DNA from: an uncultured Gemmiger sp.
GTDB lineage: Bacteria > Bacillota > Clostridia > Oscillospirales > Ruminococcaceae
NCBI GenBank assembly: GCA_944388135.1
Contig: CALXHP010000073.1
Span: 1 to 43,687, forward strand
Direction: 5' to 3'
Length of the DNA stretch: 43,687 bases
Below, in pieces: positions 34,240-42,316 of this stretch. Each line of letters starts with the position of its first letter. Position 1 is the first letter of the stretch. Under the pieces are notes generated by a model that searched no databases, was not told the origin of the DNA, and saw only the letters and a list, made by a program, of their open reading frames with translations. The translations under genes were made by a program, and so were the position numbers.

Positions 34240-35502
34240 ATGGAACCCTTGGCACAGCGGCTGCGGCCCCGCACCCTGGATGAGGTCTGCGGCCAGCAGC
34301 ATCTTCTGGGCAAGAATCAGGTGTTCCGCCGCACGGTGGAGAGCGGCCGCATTCCCAATATGATTTTTTACGGCCCTTCCGGCGTGGGCAAGACCACGGT
34401 GGCCAGCATCATTGCCGCAGGCAGCGGTATGCGGCTGCACAAGCTCAACGGAACCACTGCCTCTACCAGCGACATCAAATCGGTTTTGGCGGATATCGGC
34501 ACCCTGGGGGCAACGGGGGGAATTCTGCTCTACCTGGACGAGATCCAATATTTCAACAAACGCCAGCAGCAGAGCCTGCTGGAATGTGTGGAACAGGGTA
34601 CCGTGACCCTGATCGCCTCCACCACCGAGAATCCCTATTTCTATGTTTATAATGCCCTGCTCTCCCGGTGCACGGTGTTTGAGTTCAAATCTCTGACCGC
34701 GGCAGATATCCGCCGGGGGGTACAGAACGCTGCCGCCCGCCTGAGCGCAGAGGACAAGGTTCCCATTCTGATTCCCGATGATGCGCTGGACTATCTGGCC
34801 CAGAGCGCTGGGGGCGATATGCGCAAAGCCCTGGGCAACCTGGAATTTGCCGTGACCGCCGCGCCCGTGGAAAACGGACAGCGCACCGTGACCCTGGATA
34901 TGGTCCAGCAGGTGGCAGCCCGCACGGCCATGCGGTACGACAAGCTGGGGGACGACCATTACGATATTGTTTCTGCCTACCAGAAATCCATGCGCGGTTC
35001 CGACCCGGACGCGGCGCTGCATTATCTGGCCCGCCTGCTGGAAGCGGGGGATCTGCCCAGCGCCTGCCGCCGCCTGATGGTCTGCGCCTGCGAGGATGTG
35101 GGCCTTGCCTGGCCACAGATCATCCCCATCGTCAAGGCGGCGGTGGATATTGCCAACGCCGTGGGTCTGCCCGAGGCACGGCTGCCCCTGGCCGATGCGG
35201 TGGTCCTGGTGGCCACCGCCCCCAAGTCCAACTCGGCCCACGACGGCATCAACGCAGCCATGGCAGATGTACAGGCGGGGCGCACAGGGCCCATTCCGCG
35301 CCAACTGCAGAACAAACATTACGACGGTGCCGATGCCAAGGTCAAGGGGCAGCATTATCTTTATCCCCACGATTTTCCCCATCACTGGACAAAGCAGCAG
35401 TATCTGCCCGATGCCATCAAGGACCGCCGCTACTACGAACCCGGCGACAACAAAAACGAACAGGCCTTTGCCCAATACTGGAAAAAAATCAAAGGCGAAT
35501 GA
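34240..35502 (+). CDS. rarA: Replication-associated recombination protein A (RarA/MgsA)
   Basis: This 420-residue AAA+ ATPase, related to clamp loaders and Werner-helicase-interacting protein, acts at stalled forks. Walker A is GPSGVGKTT (45-53), Walker [10 protein letters not shown], sensor motif STTENPYF, then [10 protein letters not shown]. The C-terminal tetramerisation domain ([41 protein letters not shown]) is complete. AAAGGAGGG lies before the ATG. A leader of about 100 nt separates it from the promoter. The partner gene downstream is a hydrolase 12 nt away, probably co-transcribed. Confidence 0.95.
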   Translation: MEPLAQRLRPRTLDEVCGQQHLLGKNQVFRRTVESGRIPNMIFYGPSGVGKTTVASIIAAGSGMRLHKLNGTTASTSDIKSVLADIGTLGATGGILLYLDEIQYFNKRQQQSLLECVEQGTVTLIASTTENPYFYVYNALLSRCTVFEFKSLTAADIRRGVQNAAARLSAEDKVPILIPDDALDYLAQSAGGDMRKALGNLEFAVTAAPVENGQRTVTLDMVQQVAARTAMRYDKLGDDHYDIVSAYQKSMRGSDPDAALHYLARLLEAGDLPSACRRLMVCACEDVGLAWPQIIPIVKAAVDIANAVGLPEARLPLADAVVLVATAPKSNSAHDGINAAMADVQAGRTGPIPRQLQNKHYDGADAKVKGQHYLYPHDFPHHWTKQQYLPDAIKDRRYYEPGDNKNEQAFAQYWKKIKGE

Positions 35503-35514
35503 AAGGAGGATACG

Positions 35515-36450
35515 ATGTCCCAACTTTCCTGTGAGACCATCCGCTTTCCTTCCTCGGACACGATGCATACCGTATCCGGCGTGGTATATACCAGTCCCGA
35601 TGTCCCGGTACATGCCGTGCTGCAGCTCAGTCACGGTATGTGCGAATATGTACGCCGGTATGAACCCATGGCCCGTTTTTATGCCGATCACGGCATTGCC
35701 CTGGCCGGCAATGATCATCTGGGGCATGGGGATACAGCCGCCCCTGAAGAATACGGCCATTACGGGGAACCCGGCGGCCGGTATTATCTGCTGCAGGACC
35801 TGCACAAGATGAATGAACTGATCCACAAGGAGTTCCCCGGTCTGCCGGTGTTCCTGTACGGGCACAGTATGGGCAGTTTCTACGCCCGCTGGTATGCCGA
35901 ACGCTGGCCCGATACCATAGCAGGTCTGATCATTTCCGGTACAGCCGGGCCGCGGCTGCTCAATGTGATCGGCCAGGGTGTCGCCACGGTATTGGCAGCG
36001 GTAAAGGGACCGCGCACCGTTTCGCAATTTATGATCCATGCCAACATGGGTGCTTACTGCAAACGAATCCCCGATGCAAAATCCCCCAATGCCTGGCTCA
36101 CCCGGGATGAAGCGGTGGTACAAGCCTATGACGCCGATCCGCTGTGCACCTTTCCCTTTACAGTGGGCAGCTACCGGGAGATGCTGGCAGCCATCAACCA
36201 TGTAAACCGCACACAGTGGGCACGGGCCCTGAAGAAAACCCTGCCCGTCCTGCTCATCTCCGGAGCCGAGGACCCGGTGGGGGATTACGGCGAAGGAGTG
36301 CGCAAGGTCTGGGCGATGCTGGGGGATGCCGGCGTACAGGATCTGACCTGCCAGATTTATGAAGGTGCCCGCCACGAACTGCACAACGAGACCAACCGGG
36401 AGGAAGTCTTTGATTACGTCCTGACCTGGCTGGAAGATCATCTTCATTAA
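35515..36450 (+). CDS. Alpha/beta hydrolase, monoacylglycerol-lipase-like
   Basis: A 311-residue soluble hydrolase of the serine aminopeptidase/lysophospholipase group. The nucleophile elbow is GHS118MGS, and the triad is completed by Asp253 (GAEDPVGD) and His287 (GARHELHNE). The HG oxyanion motif appears early (LSHGMCEYVRRY). No signal peptide is present, so it works inside the cell on an ester or lipid. The ATG follows GAAAGGAGG. It sits behind rarA and ends with a terminator. Confidence 0.88.
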   Translation: MSQLSCETIRFPSSDTMHTVSGVVYTSPDVPVHAVLQLSHGMCEYVRRYEPMARFYADHGIALAGNDHLGHGDTAAPEEYGHYGEPGGRYYLLQDLHKMNELIHKEFPGLPVFLYGHSMGSFYARWYAERWPDTIAGLIISGTAGPRLLNVIGQGVATVLAAVKGPRTVSQFMIHANMGAYCKRIPDAKSPNAWLTRDEAVVQAYDADPLCTFPFTVGSYREMLAAINHVNRTQWARALKKTLPVLLISGAEDPVGDYGEGVRKVWAMLGDAGVQDLTCQIYEGARHELHNETNREEVFDYVLTWLEDHLH

Positions 36451-36460
36451 ATCATTTTTA

Positions 36461-36496
36461 TCCGCACGGAAAAAACGTGCGGATTTTTTCTTTTTC
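36461..36496 (+). terminator. Intrinsic terminator after the hydrolase
   Basis: TCCGCACG (36461-36468) pairs with CGTGCGGA (36476-36483), loop GAAAAAA, followed by TTTTTTCTTTTT. Confidence 0.85.
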
Positions 36497-36499
36497 CCC

Positions 36500-36527
36500 T
36501 TGACAAACAGCGCAAAAGATGTATTAT
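36500..36527 (+). promoter_or_regulatory. Promoter of the YtrA-type operon
   Basis: TTGACA (36500-36505), 16-nt spacer, TATTAT (36522-36527). The -10 lies within the palindrome that follows, so binding there would block transcription. Confidence 0.65.
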
Positions 36528-36554
36528 TGTATTAAGCACTTAATACAATAATAC
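36521..36554. promoter_or_regulatory. Perfect 34-nt palindromic operator
   Basis: Arms of 16 nt, 36521-36536 and 36539-36554, are perfect reverse complements around a CA centre. The key half-site reads TATTGTATTAAG. It covers the -10 box and start region, as expected for an auto-repressing GntR regulator. In RNA it would also form a hairpin just before the ribosome binding site. Confidence 0.8.
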
Positions 36555-36570
36555 AGAAAGGCAGATTGCG

Positions 36571-36948
36571 ATGGACTGGAATATTACCGCAGGCCGTCCG
36601 GTCTATGTTCAACTGGTAGAGCAGATGGAGCTGGCATTGGTGAATGGGACTTTTCCGCCCGGCAGCAAAATTCCGCCGGTGCGGGAACTGGCTGCCGATG
36701 CGGGGGTCAACCCCAACACCATGCAGCGTGCTTTGCAAGAGCTGGAAAACCGTGGCCTTTTGCAGGCCCAGCGTACGGCGGGCCGGACCGTCACGGCGGA
36801 CGCTGACGCCCTGCAGGCGCTGCGCCGTAAACGGGCGGTCAGTCTGGCGGCGGAATTTTTGTACCAGATGCAGGCACTGGGATTGGACCGGGCCGAAACC
36901 GAGGAGCTGCTGCGGCAAACAGCAGAAGGAGGAGACAGGGATGAATGA
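36571..36948 (+). CDS. GntR family regulator, YtrA subfamily
   Basis: A 125-residue repressor with a GntR winged helix (about 5-75: PVYVQLVEQMELALVNGTFPPG, VRELAADAGVNPNTMQRAL) and the short C-terminal dimer helix pair of the YtrA group, with no ligand domain. In Bacillus the ytr operon responds to cell-wall antibiotics. The next two genes are an ABC ATPase and a permease, as usual. It should bind the palindrome before it. AAAGG lies before the ATG, and its stop overlaps the next start by 8 nt. Confidence 0.9.
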   Translation: MDWNITAGRPVYVQLVEQMELALVNGTFPPGSKIPPVRELAADAGVNPNTMQRALQELENRGLLQAQRTAGRTVTADADALQALRRKRAVSLAAEFLYQMQALGLDRAETEELLRQTAEGGDRDE

Positions 36949-37645
36949 AAATGTGATTTATGAAGCACAGGATCTGCACAAGCGGTACGGCAGCCGGGTA
37001 GCCCTCAACGGCGTTTCTTTTGCCGTTACTACCGGCAAGCTGGTGGGGCTGCTGGGGCCCAACGGCAGCGGCAAAACCACGTTGCTGAAAATTTCGGCGG
37101 GGCTGCTCACGGCCAACGGCGGCTGTGTTTTGATCGACGGTCAGGAACCGGGCGTGTACACCAAATCTATCACCAGCTATCTGCCGGACCGGATGGCCCT
37201 GCCCACCGAGATGCGGGCTGCCGATGCCGTGGACTTGTATGCCGATTTTTACACGGATTTTGATGCGGCCAAAGCCCGGGCCATGCTGGCGGATCTGCAT
37301 ATCGAAGCAAGGAACCGCATCGGCGCCATGAGCAAAGGCACCCAGGAAAAGATGCAGCTTTGCCTGACCATGAGCCGGTCCGCCAGACTGTATCTGCTGG
37401 ATGAACCGCTGGGCGGGGTAGACCCGGCAGCACGGGACTACATTCTGCAAACGATTCTGCGCAACTACCACGAGGATGCTGCCCTTGTCCTGTCCACCCA
37501 TCTCATCGGCGATATTGAAAGGGCCCTGGACGAAGTGATCTTCTTGCAGGAAGGCTCCGTCCTGCGGCAGGTGGGGGTGGATGCCCTGCGGGAAGAAACC
37601 GGTCATAGCGTGGATGAATATTTCCGGGAGGTTTACAAATGCTGA
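36941..37645 (+). CDS. ABC transporter ATP-binding protein, YtrB-like
   Basis: A 234-residue ATPase: Walker A GPNGSGKTT (39-47), a variant signature MSKGTQEKMQL as usual in this group, and Walker B LYLLDEPLGGVD. It should energise the following membrane protein, in export or sensing of wall stress. The ATG at 36941 with GAAGGAGGAG is inside the regulator's end; the frame is open to 36644, but that part lies within the regulator gene. It overlaps the permease start by 7 nt. Confidence 0.92.
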   Translation: MNENVIYEAQDLHKRYGSRVALNGVSFAVTTGKLVGLLGPNGSGKTTLLKISAGLLTANGGCVLIDGQEPGVYTKSITSYLPDRMALPTEMRAADAVDLYADFYTDFDAAKARAMLADLHIEARNRIGAMSKGTQEKMQLCLTMSRSARLYLLDEPLGGVDPAARDYILQTILRNYHEDAALVLSTHLIGDIERALDEVIFLQEGSVLRQVGVDALREETGHSVDEYFREVYKC

Positions 37646-38442
37646 CCAAATTGCTGAAATACGAATGGAAAACCACCGCACGGGTATTGCTGCCCATAGG
37701 TGGCGGCGTACTGATTTTCACGATCCTTACCGGGCTGGCCAATGCCCTCCTGAACCACCAGAGCGACCTGCCGGCGATGGTGGACTTCTCTCAGGCCATG
37801 TTGAATATGATTGCAGTGCTGGTGTGGATCTTTCTGCTGGCAGCCTGTGTCTTTGTCAATGTCCGGCAGTTTTATAAACTGCTGGGGGAACAGGGATACC
37901 TGATGCTGTCTCTTCCCGCGGCGGTTTGGAAACACATCGCTGCCAAACTGATCTGTGCCTGCGCCTGGTCTGTGATCGGTGGGGCATTTCTGATACTGTG
38001 CGGCTGCATCCTGAATATGAGTTTCGGAGGAATGAGCCTGAATGCGGGGGATAGTATGGCCGGGCTTCAGCCCGGAATCCTGGCGGCTCTCTGCCTGGTG
38101 ATGCTGTTCCTGCTGGCCCTGCTGGCCGGAACCTATCTGGATTTCTATCTGGCCTGCGGCATCGGCGGCCAGTTTGGCCAGCAGCGTCTTTTGGCCAGCA
38201 TCATTGCCTACTTTGTACTGGGCTTTATAGAACAGATTCTCAGCACAGTTCTGATGATGATGGCTGTCTTTGCCTGGGTAGCGGCCGATGGGGCCGCCTG
38301 GATGCAATTTCTCTACTCCGTGGATTCCTTCTGGGCTACCATCTATCTGCTTTTGATCCTTTTGGCCTTTGTCCTGGTGCTCGATGCCATCAAATGGGCC
38401 ATCACCCAATGGCTGATGACCCGACGCCTGAATCTTGCCTGA
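37639..38442 (+). CDS. ABC-2-like membrane protein of the YtrA-type operon
   Basis: A 267-residue integral membrane protein with about six to seven hydrophobic helices in the ABC-2/YtrC style (WKTTARVLLPIGGGVLIF, then IAVLVWIFLLAACVFV). It begins with MLTKLLKYEWK, the common start of such permeases. It pairs with the ATPase upstream (7-nt overlap). Substrate unknown; lantibiotic or lipid II-antibiotic resistance is possible by analogy. Confidence 0.85.
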   Translation: MLTKLLKYEWKTTARVLLPIGGGVLIFTILTGLANALLNHQSDLPAMVDFSQAMLNMIAVLVWIFLLAACVFVNVRQFYKLLGEQGYLMLSLPAAVWKHIAAKLICACAWSVIGGAFLILCGCILNMSFGGMSLNAGDSMAGLQPGILAALCLVMLFLLALLAGTYLDFYLACGIGGQFGQQRLLASIIAYFVLGFIEQILSTVLMMMAVFAWVAADGAAWMQFLYSVDSFWATIYLLLILLAFVLVLDAIKWAITQWLMTRRLNLA

Positions 38443-38472
38443 TATACACCATTCAGAAAAGGAGACTATTGT

Positions 38473-38685
38473 ATGGAAAAACGCCAATACATCTGCCCCA
38501 AGTGCGGCTGCACCGAATATGAAGCCGACCAGCTGCAGGCTACCGGGGGAAATTTTGCCAAACTCTTTGACATCCAGAATAAAAAGTTCGTCACGGTCAG
38601 CTGCTGCCAGTGCGGGTATACCGAGCTGTACAAGCAGCAGGGCAGCGACGGCTGGGATGTGCTGGACTTCCTCATCGGTGGCTGA
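38473..38685 (+). CDS. Small zinc-ribbon protein
   Basis: A 70-residue protein with two Cys pairs, CPKCGC near the start and CCQCGY in the middle, forming a zinc ribbon of the nucleic-acid-binding type known from a Pfam zinc-ribbon family. Between them is TGGNFAKLFDIQNKKF, the family hallmark. AAAAGGAG precedes the ATG. It follows the permease by 30 nt in the same direction and may be part of the operon. Exact role unknown. Confidence 0.85.
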   Translation: MEKRQYICPKCGCTEYEADQLQATGGNFAKLFDIQNKKFVTVSCCQCGYTELYKQQGSDGWDVLDFLIGG

Positions 38686-38704
38686 TGCCGGAGGAGCGAA
38701 GAAT

Positions 38705-39292
38705 ATGAAAAAGCAAAACTGGTTTTTACTGCTGGCGGCGATGTTCACGGTACTTTTGCTGTGCGGCTGCAGCCAGTATGATGACAAGTACGAGGACGGG
38801 GCGTTCCTGGCCGACCGGGCAAACCACTATGTGGCGATAATATGGACAAGCAATCCGGAATTGGACGGGACTTACTCTCTGCATGCAGGCAGTTTTTCCG
38901 GCGTACGGACGCTGCGCTCTTTCACGGTGGAAGAGGAAGGGACCCTGTGCGAAGTGATCCCGGACCTCATCTGTACCAAGGGAGAAGCAAAACTGTTGCT
39001 GGTGGATGCCCAAGAAAGTACTCTGCTTTCACAGTGGCCGCTGGATAGCCAGGACCCTCTGTCGATCACTTTACCGGCTGGCCGGTATGAATTGCGCCTT
39101 GCCGGCAAGAGCGCCGGTTTTGACGGAACGATCAGCCTTGCTCTGAATGGGCAGATTTCGCCGTGGGATGACGTACTGGGGGAAATACAGGCGTCGGCGG
39201 AACAAGCACTGAGGGGAGGATGGAAAGAAGTCTTTCGCGAGGCAGCCGACTCGCTGCGGCAAGTCCTGGGAAACAAACAAAATGCTGCATAA
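38705..39292 (+). CDS. Putative lipoprotein, unknown function
   Basis: A 195-residue protein with a lipoprotein signal peptide: MKKQNWFLLLAAMF and hydrophobic core, then LLLCGC with Cys22 as lipidation site (Cys at -2 is unusual, Gly at -1 normal). The mature part has beta-rich segments (LDGTYSLHAGSFSGVRTLRSF, LPAGRYELRLAGKSA) and a helical end. I recognise no domain. GGAGGAG precedes the ATG and it follows the zinc ribbon by 19 nt. The previous stretch in the same frame, read from 38435, lies over the zinc-ribbon gene and is not coding. It could be an extracellular sensor of this wall-stress operon. Confidence 0.75.
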   Translation: MKKQNWFLLLAAMFTVLLLCGCSQYDDKYEDGAFLADRANHYVAIIWTSNPELDGTYSLHAGSFSGVRTLRSFTVEEEGTLCEVIPDLICTKGEAKLLLVDAQESTLLSQWPLDSQDPLSITLPAGRYELRLAGKSAGFDGTISLALNGQISPWDDVLGEIQASAEQALRGGWKEVFREAADSLRQVLGNKQNAA

Positions 39293-39347
39293 TGTATGGC
39301 TTTACCGAAATATGAAAGATTCTTTACCGCAATGTAAAATATGGATG

Positions 39348-39375
39348 TTGACAAACCCTGCACGTGCCGTATAAT
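39348..39375 (+). promoter_or_regulatory. Strong promoter of the potABCD operon
   Basis: Perfect TTGACA (39348-39353), 16-nt spacer, perfect TATAAT (39370-39375). Transcription would start near 39382, 208 nt before potA. Confidence 0.85.
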
Positions 39376-39381
39376 GTATTC

Positions 39382-39589
39382 TGTGTGCATCTGGGGGTAA
39401 ATCTGATCATGCCCTGCCACATTGGCGTTGTACGTGCTGCTTGCAGCGGCTTTCCAGGGTAGGAAAGACCGTGTAACAAACCTTTGCGGGGCGGCATAAA
39501 GCGCGCTGACCCGCAGGGGAGTGTAGGCGGCCAAAGCCGGATAACTGCATACCCGCTGCGGGAAATTCCGCAAAGGGGGATGCAGTAAT
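39382..39589 (+). ncRNA. Structured potABCD leader, possible riboswitch of unrecognised class
   Basis: The leader folds into a series of stems: CCCTG/CAGGG (39412-39416 with 39455-39459) enclosing GCTGC-TT-GCAGC (39436-39447); TGCGGG/CCCGCA (39485-39490 with 39510-39515); CGGC-CAAA-GCCG (39528-39539). A last hairpin, CTGCAT/ATGCAG (39545-39550 with 39580-39585) with inner TGCGG/CCGCA, contains the AAAGGGGG ribosome binding site of potA. That arrangement would let an upstream aptamer control translation. I compared it from memory with the common classes (TPP, cobalamin, lysine, ykkC, c-di-AMP, glycine) and saw no match. A polyamine ligand is the natural guess from the genes. Confidence 0.5.
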
Positions 39590-40636
39590 ATGGACGAAAA
39601 CATCATCGTATCACTGAAAGACATTGTTGTCGATTTTGACGGGCAGAAGGTTCTGGACGGACTTTCCCTCGACATTCACGACAAGGAGTTTGTGACTTTT
39701 CTGGGCCCTTCGGGCTGCGGCAAAACCACAACGCTGCGCGTGATTGCCGGGTTTATTACCCCAAAATCGGGCAATGTCTTTTTTGATGGCAAGGATATCG
39801 CGGACCTGCCGCCCTACAAGCGCCCGGTCAACACGGTGTTCCAGAAGTATGCGCTCTTTCCGCATCTGAACGTGTTTGAAAATGTGGCTTTCGGTCTGCG
39901 TCTGAAAAAGATGCCGGAGGAAGAGATTCGCCCCAAAGTGCTGGAAATGCTGGAGATCGTTGGCCTGAAGGGTTTTGAACGGCGCAGCATTCATCAGCTG
40001 TCCGGCGGCCAGCAGCAGCGTGTGGCCATCGCCCGCAGCCTGGTCAATCAGCCGCGGGTGCTTCTGCTGGACGAGCCCCTGGGTGCCCTTGACCTGAAGC
40101 TTCGCAAGGAAATGCAGCTGGAGCTGAAACGCCTCCAGCGGGAGATGAACATCACCTTCGTCTACGTCACCCACGACCAGGAGGAAGCCCTGACCATGTC
40201 GGACACCGTGGTGGTCATGTCGGGGGGCAACATCCAGCAGATCGGTTCCCCCCAGGATATCTACAACGAACCCCGCAATGCCTTTGTAGCCCGTTTCATC
40301 GGTGACTCCAACATTGTGGACGGCGTCATGATCAAGGACTTCCTGGTCAACTTCGGCGGCCACGACTTTACCTGCGTGGACCGCGGCTTCAAATCCAATG
40401 AGCCGGTACAGGTGGTCATCCGCCCCGAGGACGTGCAGATCGTGCCGCCCTCCATCGGTATGCTCACCGGCCTTGTGCGGGAAGTGATCTTCAAGGGCGT
40501 GCACTTTGAAATGCATGTGGATGTGGAAGGCTACGAATGGCTCATTCACTCCACCCAGGCCAGCCAGCCCGGTGAACTCATCGGCATGAACATCGGCCCC
40601 GACGAGATCCATATCATGGCCCGTACGGAGGTGTAA
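39590..40636 (+). CDS. potA: Spermidine/putrescine ABC transporter ATPase
   Basis: A 348-residue ATPase driving polyamine import. Walker [10 protein letters not shown] (39-47), signature LSGGQQQR, Walker [13 protein letters not shown]-loop [12 protein letters not shown]. The C-terminal part (about 240-345) is the regulatory TOBE-like domain ([14 protein letters not shown] and [12 protein letters not shown]). The start follows an A/G-rich site placed inside a leader hairpin. It begins the potABCD operon, with potB 3 nt later. Confidence 0.95.
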   Translation: MDENIIVSLKDIVVDFDGQKVLDGLSLDIHDKEFVTFLGPSGCGKTTTLRVIAGFITPKSGNVFFDGKDIADLPPYKRPVNTVFQKYALFPHLNVFENVAFGLRLKKMPEEEIRPKVLEMLEIVGLKGFERRSIHQLSGGQQQRVAIARSLVNQPRVLLLDEPLGALDLKLRKEMQLELKRLQREMNITFVYVTHDQEEALTMSDTVVVMSGGNIQQIGSPQDIYNEPRNAFVARFIGDSNIVDGVMIKDFLVNFGGHDFTCVDRGFKSNEPVQVVIRPEDVQIVPPSIGMLTGLVREVIFKGVHFEMHVDVEGYEWLIHSTQASQPGELIGMNIGPDEIHIMARTEV

Positions 40637-40639
40637 GCG

Positions 40640-41461
40640 ATGCTGAAATCCAAAACCTCCCGCTGGCTGGCAGGCCCCTACCTGGTGTGGATGGCGGCTT
40701 TTATTGTGGTGCCGCTCTTTATCGTCATCTGGTACGCCATGACCAATTCCGACGGTCAGTTTACCCTGGATAACCTGACCCAGATCGGCCGGTATTCCAG
40801 CGTCTTTGCCCGCAGCCTGATCCTGGCAGCGGTATCCACCGTGATCTGCCTGGTACTGGCTTTTCCCGTGGGATATTTTCTTTCCCGGCTGCGGGCCAAC
40901 AAACAGCACATTATGCTGATGCTGGTCATGCTGCCCATGTGGATGAACTTTTTGCTGCGCACCTACGCCTGGATGACCCTGCTGGAGAAAAACGGCCTCA
41001 TCAATAAGTTCTTCGGCTTGTTCGGCATCGGTCCCTTCAATATGATCAACACCTCCGGGGCTGTGGTGCTGGGTATGGTGTACAACTATCTGCCCTTCAT
41101 GATTCTGCCCATCTATACGGCCATGACCAAAATCGATGACTCCATCATCGAGGCGGCCCAGGACCTGGGCTGCAATGTCTGGCAGATTCTCTGGCGGGTG
41201 CTGGTACCGCTGACCGGCCCCGGCATTGCCACCGGCATCACCCAGGTGTTTGTGCCCTCGGTCTCCACTTTCATCATCAGCCGGATGCTGGGCGGCGGTT
41301 CCAATCTGCTCATTGGTGACCTGATCGAGCTGCAGTTCCTGGGCAACTCCTATAACCTGAACCTGGGCTCTGCCATGAGCCTGGTGCTGATGGTCATTGT
41401 CCTGCTCTGCATGAGCTTCACCTCCAGCTTCGATGAGTCGGAAATGGAAGGGGTGATGTAA
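40640..41461 (+). CDS. potB: Spermidine/putrescine ABC transporter permease PotB
   Basis: A 273-residue permease with six membrane helices and the EAA loop (EAAQDLGCNVWQILWRVLVPLTGPG) that docks on PotA. The start ATG has GGAGG just upstream, inside the end of potA. The next gene begins 1 nt after its stop. Confidence 0.94.
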   Translation: MLKSKTSRWLAGPYLVWMAAFIVVPLFIVIWYAMTNSDGQFTLDNLTQIGRYSSVFARSLILAAVSTVICLVLAFPVGYFLSRLRANKQHIMLMLVMLPMWMNFLLRTYAWMTLLEKNGLINKFFGLFGIGPFNMINTSGAVVLGMVYNYLPFMILPIYTAMTKIDDSIIEAAQDLGCNVWQILWRVLVPLTGPGIATGITQVFVPSVSTFIISRMLGGGSNLLIGDLIELQFLGNSYNLNLGSAMSLVLMVIVLLCMSFTSSFDESEMEGVM

Positions 41462-41462
41462 A

Positions 41463-42314
41463 ATGAATAAGAAACAATCCGTCATTTTACAGCGCACCTA
41501 TATCATCCTGATTTTCTGCTTCATGTACCTGCCCATCGCGGTCATGATCGCCTTCAGCTTCAACGAGAGCAAATCCCGCTCCAACTTCACCGGCTTCACC
41601 CTGGACTGGTACAAGAGCCTTTTCCACAACGAGATGATCCTCTCGGCTCTGGGGCTCAGCCTGGTGCTGGCGCTGGTTTCCAGCGTGCTGGCCACGGTGC
41701 TGGGTACCCTGGCCACCATCGGCATCAACTCCATGAGCCGCCGCACCCAGCTGATCGTCAACAACATCAGCTATGTGCCGGTGGTCAACCCCGAGATCAT
41801 CACCGGCGTTTCCCTGATGCTTCTCTTCGTCATGGCACAGAATTTCGGCCTTGGGGGAGACGGCGGCCTTTTCGGCTGGCCCACCCTGATCATTGCCCAC
41901 ATTACCTTCAATGTGCCCTATGTGATTTTTAATGTTGGCCCCAAACTGCGCCAACTGGACCCAAGCCTCTATAATGCGGCGCTGGACCTGGGCTGTACCC
42001 CCCGGCAGGCTTTCTTCAAAGTCATTTTGCCGCAGCTCTCCCCGGCGATTCTTTCGGCGTTCCTCATCTGCCTGACCTACTCCATCGACGATTTCATGAT
42101 CTCCTATTTCAACTCCGGCACCATGCAGACGCTGCCCATCGCCATCTATTCCATGACCCGCAAAAAGGTCAGCCCGGAGATCAACGCCCTGTCGGCGGTG
42201 ATGTTCTGTGTGATCCTGGCCATCATCCTGATCTCCAATGCGGCGGATTCCCGTGCCTACCGGAAAAACCAGACGGCTATCCGCAAGGCCATGCAGGAAG
42301 AAGGGGAGCGCTGA
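41463..42314 (+). CDS. potC: Spermidine/putrescine ABC transporter permease PotC
   Basis: A 283-residue permease, second membrane half. Six helices, EAA-like loop (AALDLGCTPRQAFFKVILPQLSPAI), and the PotC-typical LTYSIDDFMISYFNSG. Its ribosome binding site (GGGGTGA) lies in the potB end. potD begins 2 nt after its stop. Confidence 0.94.
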   Translation: MNKKQSVILQRTYIILIFCFMYLPIAVMIAFSFNESKSRSNFTGFTLDWYKSLFHNEMILSALGLSLVLALVSSVLATVLGTLATIGINSMSRRTQLIVNNISYVPVVNPEIITGVSLMLLFVMAQNFGLGGDGGLFGWPTLIIAHITFNVPYVIFNVGPKLRQLDPSLYNAALDLGCTPRQAFFKVILPQLSPAILSAFLICLTYSIDDFMISYFNSGTMQTLPIAIYSMTRKKVSPEINALSAVMFCVILAIILISNAADSRAYRKNQTAIRKAMQEEGER

Positions 42315-42316
42315 TC

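Noticed and set aside
39382-39589. Assignment of the pot leader to c-di-AMP, cobalamin or ykkC riboswitch
   Set aside because: Some short strings resemble parts of these (for example a GGGGGTAAATCTG stretch), but the conserved cores are not present in order.
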